The position numbers and the translations under genes are program-made. A model generated the notes under the pieces. That model was not told the DNA's origin. It did not search any database and saw nothing but the letters and a program-made list of their open reading frames with translations. DNA of 64,000 nucleotides from Candidatus Kaistia colombiensis (GTDB lineage: Bacteria; Pseudomonadota; Alphaproteobacteria; Rhizobiales; Kaistiaceae). Numbering within the stretch: the first letter of the stretch is position 1; every line of letters begins with the position of its first letter. Of the stretch, positions 45,486-51,400 are shown in pieces. The DNA lies in assembly GCA_029203105.1 (NCBI GenBank), contig CP119318.1, positions 2,432,501 through 2,496,500 of the forward strand. Reading direction: 5' to 3'.

Positions 45486-45898
45486 ACGCGCGCGCCCTGA
45501 CGGGACAGGCGCTGGCGGCCGCGCTCAGGAAGGCCGTCGATCCCGCGATTTCCGAGGCCTTGCTGCGTAATGCCGAAAGGCTGCGGGTGGAGCTCGATGA
45601 AGCGGACCTTTCACCTCTCCCTGAGGGAGAGGTCGGCCCGCAGGGCCGGGTGAGGGTTTACGGCATTTCCGGAGAGCTCCCTAAACCCTCACCCGCCGCG
45701 CTTCGCGCGTCGACCTCTCCCTCAGGGAGAGGTGAAAGAAGCACTCGTCCGTTAGGGAGCGGCGCCCCGTCCGGCCTCTCCCTCGACATCGCCATTTCCG
45801 GCTCAAACCTGTTCGCTCGCGAATTCGGCGCACTCGATGCTGCGGCTGACCCCGTCATCGCCCCGGTGCTGAGCCGCCTGAGAAGGAGGTCGCGATGA
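45482..45898 (+). CDS. HK97 gp10-like protein carrying an in-frame palindromic insertion
   Basis: A 138-residue ORF. Residues 1-42 (MNARALTGQALAAALRKAVD ... RVELDEAD) and 90-138 (LSLDIAISGSNLFAREFGAL, DPVIAPVLSRL) look like a short HK97 gp10-type head-tail protein. Between them, residues 43-85 (LSPLPEGEVGPQGRVRVYG ... STSPSGRGERS) are encoded entirely by a 129-base family B palindrome. 129 is a multiple of three, so the frame is kept. The gene is joined to its neighbours by ATGA overlaps at both ends, so it is still embedded in the operon. Whether the protein still folds is unknown. Confidence 0.75.
   Translation: MNARALTGQALAAALRKAVDPAISEALLRNAERLRVELDEADLSPLPEGEVGPQGRVRVYGISGELPKPSPAALRASTSPSGRGERSTRPLGSGAPSGLSLDIAISGSNLFAREFGALDAAADPVIAPVLSRLRRRSR
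45609..45737. repeat. Family B palindrome inside a coding sequence
   Basis: The outer arms TTTCACCTCTCCCT and AGGGAGAGGTGAAA are exact inverted copies. The inner arms GGGTGAGGGTTTA and TAAACCCTCACCC also pair. The same element is intergenic at 22979-23135. Here it fills 43 codons of the gp10-like gene with no stop in frame. Confidence 0.9.
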
Positions 45899-46293
45899 TC
45901 GCCGCGCTCGACTTGCAGAAGGCGCTGGTCGCCTGCCTCGCCGCCGATGCCGACCTCGTGGCGCTGGTGGAAGATCGCATCCATGACGGTGCGCCGCGTG
46001 GCCTCGCCTTTCCTTCGGTGACGCTGGGCGCGAGCGGGCAGGCCGACTGGTCGAGCGGGCTGGAGCCGGGCGGCGATGTCCGCCTCGACCTGCATGTCTG
46101 GTCGCGCCAGATCGGCAAGCGCGAGGCCTGGAGCATGATCGGCCATCTGATGCGGCTGCTGCATGACGCGCCGCTCGTCCTCAACGATCACGCGCTGGTG
46201 CTTCTCCGCGTCACCTATGCCGAAGTCCGGCTCGATCCGGACGGCATCACCGAGCACGGCGTCGTGCGCGTCGCAGCCTTGGTGGAAGACTAG
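45895..46293 (+). CDS. Tail terminator, DUF3168 (GTA g8-like)
   Basis: A 132-residue protein of DUF3168. It begins MIAALDLQKALVACLAADAD and contains VEDRIHDGAPRGLAFPSVTLG, RLDLHVWSRQIGKREAW and LRVTYAEVRLDPDGITEHGV. In RcGTA this protein caps the tail tube at the head end. The start ATG overlaps the previous stop. Confidence 0.9.
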   Translation: MIAALDLQKALVACLAADADLVALVEDRIHDGAPRGLAFPSVTLGASGQADWSSGLEPGGDVRLDLHVWSRQIGKREAWSMIGHLMRLLHDAPLVLNDHALVLLRVTYAEVRLDPDGITEHGVVRVAALVED

Positions 46294-46307
46294 GGCTCGC
46301 TCTGGAT

Positions 46308-46353
46308 AGCGTTTTCTTCACGCGAACCGGTACCCACTTCGCTTGAAAACGCT
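46308..46353. repeat. GCGTTTTC..GAAAACGC palindromic repeat (family E)
   Basis: The arms AGCGTTTTC and GAAAACGCT enclose CGAACCGGTACCCACTTCGC, a unit common in rhizobial genomes. It lies between the tail terminator and the antisense acetyltransferase gene and ends at the latter's stop codon region. Confidence 0.75.
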
Positions 46354-46857
46354 TCAGCGCCGCGCCAGCCAGTCGGGCCGCAGCATCGCCATCACCAGCT
46401 CATCGTGATGCTCGCCGCCAATGAATGCGCTGCCGCGTGAAACTCCTTCGGCTTGGAAGCCGACGGATTCATAGGCGCGGCGGGCACGCAGATTGTGCGG
46501 GAACAGGCCGAGCGACAGCCGGTGCGCCTGCGTCTCGCCGAAGACCCGGTCGATCAGCCCGTTGAGCAGAGCCGTGCCATGTCCCTGGCCTGGCTCGGTG
46601 ACGGCGATGCGCTTCAAGAGCGTCGAGCGTTCCGGTGCGTTCCAGTCGCGCAGCAGGGCGAAGCCGAGCGGTTCCGGTTCGCCGTCGTCGCGAAGGGCGC
46701 GGGCGAGAAAGTAGGCATAGCGCGGCTCGGTCATCGCCTCCGCGTGCTGCGCCGATTCCCAGCGGCCGACGAGGCTTTCGAAGCCCGGCCGCCGCTCGGT
46801 CGCGACGATGAACGGGATGTCGCTCTCCGCGGCGCGGACGACTTCGATTTCGGGCAT
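46354..46857 (-). CDS. GNAT acetyltransferase inserted antisense in the GTA cluster
   Basis: A 167-residue GNAT protein. ATERRPGFESLVGRWESAQH is in the N-terminal half. Motif A is LLKRIAVTEPGQGHGTALLN (QGHGTA acetyl-CoA loop), and RLSLGLFPHNLRARRAYESV follows. It resembles RimJ/RimL-type enzymes. It lies on the opposite strand between the tail terminator and tail tube genes, where RcGTA clusters have nothing, so it is a later arrival. The start is ATG 46857. Confidence 0.88.
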   Translation of the reverse strand: MPEIEVVRAAESDIPFIVATERRPGFESLVGRWESAQHAEAMTEPRYAYFLARALRDDGEPEPLGFALLRDWNAPERSTLLKRIAVTEPGQGHGTALLNGLIDRVFGETQAHRLSLGLFPHNLRARRAYESVGFQAEGVSRGSAFIGGEHHDELVMAMLRPDWLARR

Positions 46858-46913
46858 CGGCGGCCGGCTCCATGCGGGCGAAACAGATTTGGCGAATGAA
46901 AAGGGGATAGAGG

Positions 46914-47330
46914 ATGACGGCGCAGAAGGGCAAGGATTTGCTCCTGAAGATCGACACCACCGGCTCCGGCGACTTTTCCACAGTGGCCGGGATGCGGACG
47001 CGGCGCTTCGCGCTGAACGCCGAGACGGTCGACATCACCGATACGGATTCCGCCGGCCGCTGGCGCGAACTCTTGGCCGGCGCCGGCGTGCGTCGCGCCA
47101 GTGTCTCCGGCTCAGGCATTTTTCGCGATGCCGCGACGGACGCCGCCATCCGCACCCTGTTCTTCGATGGCGCGATCCGCGATTTCCAGCTGATCGTGCC
47201 GGATTTCGGCACGCTCGAAGGGCCGTTCCAGCTCACCGCGCTCGATTATGGCGGCGAGCATGACGGCGCCGTCACCTATGAACTCGCGCTGGAATCGGCC
47301 GGCCCGGTCACCTTCGCGGCGGCTTCGTGA
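46914..47330 (+). CDS. Major tail tube protein (GTA g9-like)
   Basis: A 138-residue tail tube protein. MTAQKGKDLLLKID, VAGMRTRRFALNAETVDITD and GRWRELLAGAGVRRASVSGS match the RcGTA-type tube family, as do TLFFDGAIRDFQLIVPDFG and YELALESAGPVTF. It stacks in hexameric rings. Its stop overlaps the start of g10. Confidence 0.92.
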   Translation: MTAQKGKDLLLKIDTTGSGDFSTVAGMRTRRFALNAETVDITDTDSAGRWRELLAGAGVRRASVSGSGIFRDAATDAAIRTLFFDGAIRDFQLIVPDFGTLEGPFQLTALDYGGEHDGAVTYELALESAGPVTFAAAS

Positions 47331-47647
47331 TGGCGAACCGGCATCGCGGCGAGATCGAGGCCGAACTCGATGGCCGGCCGCACGTGCTCTGCCTGACGCT
47401 CGGCGCGCTGGCGGAACTGGAGTCGGCGTTTGGAGCCGAGGATCTATCGGCGCTTGCGGCGCGCTTCGGCGAGGGTCGGCTTTCCGCCCGCGACGCGATC
47501 CGCATCCTCGGCGCCGGTCTTCGCGGCGCGGGCGAGAGCATTGACGACCACCAGGTCGCGGCGATGCGGACCCCGCATGGCGCAGCTGGGTTTGCCGCGA
47601 TCGTCTCGGAGCTGCTCGGCGCGACGTTTGGCGGGGGCGGAGGGTGA
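47330..47647 (+). CDS. GTA g10-like tail assembly protein
   Basis: A 105-residue protein (ATG 47330 in TGATG, overlapping the tube stop). ANRHRGEIEAELDGRPHVLC, LTLGALAELESAFGAEDLSA and SARDAIRILGAGLRGAGESI are typical of the GTA gene 10 family, thought to act as tail assembly chaperones. It ends in GATFGGGGG, and its last bases overlap the start of g10.1 (GTGA). Confidence 0.88.
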   Translation: MANRHRGEIEAELDGRPHVLCLTLGALAELESAFGAEDLSALAARFGEGRLSARDAIRILGAGLRGAGESIDDHQVAAMRTPHGAAGFAAIVSELLGATFGGGGG

Positions 47648-48108
47648 GTTCCGTTGACCCTCACCCCAGCCCTTTCCCGCAAGCGGGCGAGGGGGCGGAT
47701 GGCGGCCTTCATCGACTGCAAAGCCATTCGCTTGGAGCGGAAGCGTCGAATGGACTGGCCTCGGACCTGTCGCCCGAAGCTCGATCAGAACCGTTGCCCG
47801 ATGCTCGGTCTGCCCCGTCGCCCAACCCTCTCCCGGCTCCCTCTCCCGGAAGCCGGGAGAGGGTTGGGGTGAGGGGCTTGCTTGCCTCTGGAAAGGAACC
47901 GCAACCCTTTCCCTGGCGCGAGGCGATGGCGATCGGCTTTGGCATTCTGAAGCTTTCGAGCCGCGAGTTCTGGTCGCTGACGCCGCGCGAACTCGCCGCC
48001 GCGATCGAGGGACTGACGGGGAGGGCAAACGCGCCGATGGATCGCGCCGCGTTCGAAAACCTGGCGCGGCGCTTTCCGGATCAAGCTCGGCTTGAACCCT
48101 CCCCTTGA
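47644..48108 (+). CDS. GTA g10.1-like tail chaperone with a large in-frame repeat insertion
   Basis: A 154-residue ORF starting at GTG 47644. Only residues 1-4 (MSSV) and about 88-145 (FPWREAMAIGFGILKLSSRE, FWSLTPRELAAAIEGLTG, RAAFENLARRFP) belong to the known small chaperone family, which normally has about 65 residues with FPW near its N-terminus. Residues 5-80 or so are Pro/Ser/Gly/Arg-rich (PHPSPFPQAGEGADGGLHR) and encoded by a family D repeat. The last residues (QARLEPSP) and the stop come from the family C palindrome that begins at 48091. The gene thus carries two separate insertions and is still open. Confidence 0.75.
   Translation: MSSVDPHPSPFPQAGEGADGGLHRLQSHSLGAEASNGLASDLSPEARSEPLPDARSAPSPNPLPAPSPGSRERVGVRGLLASGKEPQPFPWREAMAIGFGILKLSSREFWSLTPRELAAAIEGLTGRANAPMDRAAFENLARRFPDQARLEPSP
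47658..47876. repeat. Family D repeat (CCCTCACCCC..GGGGTGAGGG) inside the g10.1-like gene
   Basis: The left arm CCCTCACCCCAGCCC, with the hairpin TCCCGCAAGCGGGCGA, pairs with GGGAGAGGGTTGGGGTGAGG at the right. The centre contains unrelated sequence and a further CCCTCTCCCGG hairpin. About 75 codons are added with no stop. Confidence 0.8.
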
Positions 48109-48253
48109 GGGAGGGTCGAAAACGCCTCGGCGTTTTCGGGGAGGGGGGCGAGCGGCGGCGAAGCGCTGCTTCGAACGGAACCAGGCCGATTCAAGCAACC
48201 CCTCCCCAAAACCGCGTCGCGGTTTTGACCCTCCCTCAAGGGGAGGGTTCAAG
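48091..48253. repeat. Family C palindrome (CTTGAACCCTCCCC..GGGGAGGGTTCAAG)
   Basis: The outer arms CTTGAACCCTCCCCTTGAGG and CCTCAAGGGGAGGGTTCAAG are exact inverted copies. The inner hairpins GAAAACGCCTCGGCGTTTTC and AAAACCGCGTCGCGGTTTT follow the arms. It overlaps the last codons and stop of g10.1 and fills the gap to the tape measure gene. Confidence 0.9.
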
Positions 48254-48273
48254 GAAGAAGCAGGAGCTCTGCC

Positions 48274-48816
48274 ATGACCACGCCGATCGACGAACTCTCC
48301 GTCCGCATCACCGCCGACACCTCCGCCTTCACTGCCTCGCTGGAGGGGCTCGCCAGGCAGGCGGATGGCTTTTCCGGCGCCGTCAGCCGCGCGTTTCGCG
48401 AGGCGGTCGTTGGCGGCAAGGAATTTGACAACATCCTGAAAGGCCTGGCGCTTCGCTTCTCGACCATCGCCCTGAACGCCGCGCTGAAGCCGATCGAGAG
48501 CGGCATTGGCAGCCTGCTTTCCGGCCTCGTCGGCTCGATCGGCGGCGTAAAACCCTTCGCCAAGGGCGGCGTCGTCGCTAGCCCGACCTATTTTCCCCTG
48601 TCCGGCGGGCTCGGCCTGATGGGCGAGGCCGGGGCGGAAGCGATCATGCCGCTTTCGCGCGGGCCGGATGGCCGGCTCGGCGTTTCCGGCGGCGGCGCGC
48701 CGATCACCGTCAACATCGCCATCCAGACGCCGGACGCGCAGAGCTTCCGCAAATCCGAGGCGCATGTCGCCGCGACGCTCGCCCGCGCCGTCGGGCGCGG
48801 CCGGCGTGGGTTGTAG
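48274..48816 (+). CDS. Tail tape measure protein, short (GTA g11-like)
   Basis: A 180-residue protein. IDELSVRITADTSAFTASLE starts it, then GFSGAVSRAFREAVVGGKEF and LSGLVGSIGGVKPFAKGGVV. LGLMGEAGAEAIMPLSRGPDG is the classic tape measure C-terminal signature. GTA tails are short, so a small tape measure is expected. The start ATG follows CAGGAGC, just right of the family C palindrome. Confidence 0.88.
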   Translation: MTTPIDELSVRITADTSAFTASLEGLARQADGFSGAVSRAFREAVVGGKEFDNILKGLALRFSTIALNAALKPIESGIGSLLSGLVGSIGGVKPFAKGGVVASPTYFPLSGGLGLMGEAGAEAIMPLSRGPDGRLGVSGGGAPITVNIAIQTPDAQSFRKSEAHVAATLARAVGRGRRGL

Positions 48817-48875
48817 AGATCTTCACACCGAGGAGACTTTCGCACGACCTCACCGACCTGCGCAGACCGTGCATT

Positions 48876-49052
48876 CGAGCTCGTCATCCCGACGAAGGTC
48901 GGGATCCATACGCGCCGTCACTGGGCGAAAAGGCGGAACCACGGCCGCTTCAGGCCGGTGTTGATGGGCCCCGGCCTTCGCCGGGGCGACGCGTTTTGTC
49001 CCATACGCGCTGAACGCGTCATGACATCGAAGCTCTCCCTCAGGGAGAGGTG
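48876..49052. repeat. Composite repeat: family A-like arm plus half of family B
   Basis: CGTCATCCCGACGAAGGTCG and CGGGATCCATAC form the left part; GGGCCCCGGCCTTCGCCGGGGC is a separate hairpin in the middle, and AGCTCTCCCTCAGGGAGAGGTG at 49030-49050 is one end of family B. It lies between the tape measure and distal tail genes. Confidence 0.65.
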
Positions 49053-49068
49053 AAGACGGAGCCCGCCC

Positions 49069-49704
49069 ATGCCGCTTATTCCTGCCTTTCACGAGATCCG
49101 CTTCCCGACCAACATCGCCTTCGGTTCGTCCGGCGGGCCGGAGCGGCGAACCGAGGTGGTGACGCTCGGTTCCGGCGGCGAGCGGCGCAATGCGCGCTGG
49201 GCGGAATCGCGCCGTCGCTACGACGCCGGCTATGGCGTCCGCTCGCTCGCAGACGTCCATCAGGTGATCGCCTTCTTCGAGGAGCGGCGCGGCAAGCTGT
49301 TCGGTTTCCGCTGGCGCGACCGGGCGGACGATGCATCCGCGCCGCCGGGGACCGAACCGACCGCGACCGACCAGACGGTCGGCACCGGCGATGGCGCGAC
49401 GACGGTGTTTGCGCTGAAGAAGACCTATGGCGGCCTGCATGCGCCCTATGAACGGCCCATCGCCAAGCCGGTCGCGGGCAGCGTCCGCATCGCGATCGAC
49501 GGCGCCGCGCTTGAGGACTTTTGGGTCGATCCGGCGACCGGGGTCGTCACGCTGGCCGAGGCGCCGGTCGAGGGCGCGACCATCACCGCCGGCTTCCGCT
49601 TCGATGTGCCGGTGCGCTTCGATACCGACCAGATGGTGATCAACCTCGCTGCCTTCGAGGCGGGCGAAATCCCGTCGATCCCGATCGTGGAGATCAAGCC
49701 ATGA
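49069..49704 (+). CDS. Distal tail protein, DUF2460 (GTA g12-like)
   Basis: A 211-residue DUF2460 protein. FHEIRFPTNIAFGSSGGPER, RNARWAESRRRYDAGYGVRS, and VIAFFEERRGKLFGFRWRDR are family hallmarks; VPVRFDTDQMVINLAAFEAG and IPSIPIVEIKP end it. In RcGTA it links tube and hub. The ATG at 49069 follows a GGTGAAGACGGAG stretch contributed partly by the repeat upstream. Confidence 0.92.
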   Translation: MPLIPAFHEIRFPTNIAFGSSGGPERRTEVVTLGSGGERRNARWAESRRRYDAGYGVRSLADVHQVIAFFEERRGKLFGFRWRDRADDASAPPGTEPTATDQTVGTGDGATTVFALKKTYGGLHAPYERPIAKPVAGSVRIAIDGAALEDFWVDPATGVVTLAEAPVEGATITAGFRFDVPVRFDTDQMVINLAAFEAGEIPSIPIVEIKP

Positions 49705-49714
49705 GGCCAATGAC

Positions 49715-50599
49715 ATGAGGGCGATCCCGGACGGCCTCGCGGCGCATCTCTCCGGTGACGCCTCGACGACCTGCCATGCCTGGCGGTTGCAGCGAAAGGA
49801 CGGCGTCGTGCTCGGCTTCACCGATCACGACCGCGATCTCGTTTTCGACGGCGTCACCTTCGAGGCGGCGACGGGGTTTTCGGCGAGCGAAGCCAGCGCC
49901 GAGACCTGCATGGTGACGGGCGGCATGGAGGTCGCCGGCGCGCTGGTTTCCGACCGGCTGTCGGAGGCCGAGCTTGCCGCCGGCGCCTTCGACCATGCGC
50001 GGATCGAGACCTTCCTGGTGAACTGGTCGGCGCCGGAGGAAAGGCTGCTGCTGCGCGTCGGCCATATTGGCGAGGTGCTGCGCGAGGATGGCGCCTTCCG
50101 GGTCGAGATCCGGGGTCTTGCCGCCGGGCTGGACGAACCACTGGGGCGGGTGTTCCGCGCGCCCTGTGACGCCGATCTCGGCGATTTCAAATGCCGGGTC
50201 GATCTCGACGATCCCGCCTTTCACGGCAGCGGTGTCGTCGTCACCGCGTCGGATGGTCGGCGGATCACCGTTTCGGGGCTGGAGGCGTTCGCGGCCGGCT
50301 GGTTCGAGCGCGGCACGCTCGCCTGGACTAGCGGCGCGAACGAAGGCCGCAGCGCGGTGGTGAAGTCACAACGCGATGTCGCGGGCACGCCGACGATCGA
50401 GCTCTGGAACGCGATGACCGGCGTGCTCGAGCCGGGCGACGGCTTCACCGTCACCGCCGGCTGCGACAAGCGTTTTGAAACCTGCCGTGAAAAATTCGGC
50501 AACGGCCTCAACTTCTGCGGCTTCCCGCACATGCCCGGCAATGATTTCGCGCTCGGTTATGCCCGCAATGGCGGCCGCAACAATGGCGGCAAGCTGTAG
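49715..50599 (+). CDS. Tail hub protein, DUF2163/BR0599 (GTA g13-like)
   Basis: A 294-residue hub protein. HLSGDASTTCHAWRLQRKDG and VLGFTDHDRDLVFDGVTFEA start it. Conserved cysteines occur in FRAPCDADLGDFKC and in GCDKRFETCREKFGNGLNFC near the C-terminus, consistent with the iron-sulfur cluster reported for the RcGTA hub. It ends PHMPGNDFALGYARNGG. It starts 10 bases after g12. Confidence 0.92.
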   Translation: MRAIPDGLAAHLSGDASTTCHAWRLQRKDGVVLGFTDHDRDLVFDGVTFEAATGFSASEASAETCMVTGGMEVAGALVSDRLSEAELAAGAFDHARIETFLVNWSAPEERLLLRVGHIGEVLREDGAFRVEIRGLAAGLDEPLGRVFRAPCDADLGDFKCRVDLDDPAFHGSGVVVTASDGRRITVSGLEAFAAGWFERGTLAWTSGANEGRSAVVKSQRDVAGTPTIELWNAMTGVLEPGDGFTVTAGCDKRFETCREKFGNGLNFCGFPHMPGNDFALGYARNGGRNNGGKL

Positions 50600-50899
50600 C
50601 TAGGCCTGCTTCGCCGCGTCGAAAACCCGTTCCAGTTCGTCGATGGCTGCGAGCCCGTCGCGGATGGCGGCGGTGCGCTTCTCCGCGTCGGACGAGGCGC
50701 GGCTGACGATCTGCAGCGTCTCGAAGCAGCGCGCCGCCCCATCGGTCGCGGCCGCACCCACCGCCGGCGTCCATTCGATCGTCGAGAGCGCGATGTCGAT
50801 GTTGCGGCTGACCTCGTTCTTCTGCGGCCACGCGGTTTCGCGCGTCAATCCGGTCAGGATTTCGCGCAGGGCGCGGATGGTCTCGGTGTGCCTGGGCAT
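50600..50899 (-). CDS. Small helical protein antisense between g13 and g14
   Basis: A 99-residue ORF ending 1 base after the g13 stop. MPRHTETIRALREILTGLTR, NIDIALSTIEWTPAVGAAAT and RDGLAAIDELERVFDAAKQA are amphipathic helices. No signal or domain is recognised. RcGTA clusters have no gene here. Codon use is chromosome-like. It may be a host insertion or a regulator; I do not know the function. Confidence 0.6.
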   Translation of the reverse strand: MPRHTETIRALREILTGLTRETAWPQKNEVSRNIDIALSTIEWTPAVGAAATDGAARCFETLQIVSRASSDAEKRTAAIRDGLAAIDELERVFDAAKQA

Positions 50900-50956
50900 G
50901 ACGGGCCTTGTCTCGATGAAGCCGGCGGAACGTCGCAGATTCGACAGGAGATCGAA

Positions 50957-51400
50957 ATGGCAAACCCTCTCTCCCGCCGGGCGATCGTCGCGACGGCGCT
51001 CGCCTGGCTCGGCACGCCCTATTGCCATCAGGCGTCGCTCCAAGGCGTCAGCTGCGATTGCCTCGGCCTGGTGCGCGGCGTCTGGCGCGAGCTTTATGGC
51101 GGCGAGCCGGAGGAGATGCCGGCCTATACCGCCGACTGGGCCGAGGCTCGCGGGCAGGACACGCTGGCGGAGGCTGCCGGTCGGCATATGGCTTCCGTTC
51201 CGCTTGACGCTGCGACGACGGGCGACCTGCTGCTGTTCCGCTGGCGCGAAAACCTGCCGGCCAAGCATGCGGCGATTCTGATCGCGCCGGATCGCTTCCT
51301 GCATGCGCATGACGGCGCCGCCGTCGCCACCGCGGCCTTGTCGCCCTGGTGGCGCCGCCGCGCCGCCTTCGCCTTCCAATTTCCCGGAGTGACCGACTGA
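50957..51400 (+). CDS. NlpC/P60 peptidase of the tail (GTA g14-like)
   Basis: A 147-residue cell-wall peptidase. The catalytic Cys is in GVSCDCLGLVRGVWRELYG (second Cys), the His in KHAAILIAPDRFLHAHDG. TALAWLGTPYCHQASL is the usual lead-in. In RcGTA it opens peptidoglycan during DNA entry. The start ATG 50957 follows ACAGGAG. Its stop overlaps the g15 start (TGATG). Confidence 0.92.
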   Translation: MANPLSRRAIVATALAWLGTPYCHQASLQGVSCDCLGLVRGVWRELYGGEPEEMPAYTADWAEARGQDTLAEAAGRHMASVPLDAATTGDLLLFRWRENLPAKHAAILIAPDRFLHAHDGAAVATAALSPWWRRRAAFAFQFPGVTD

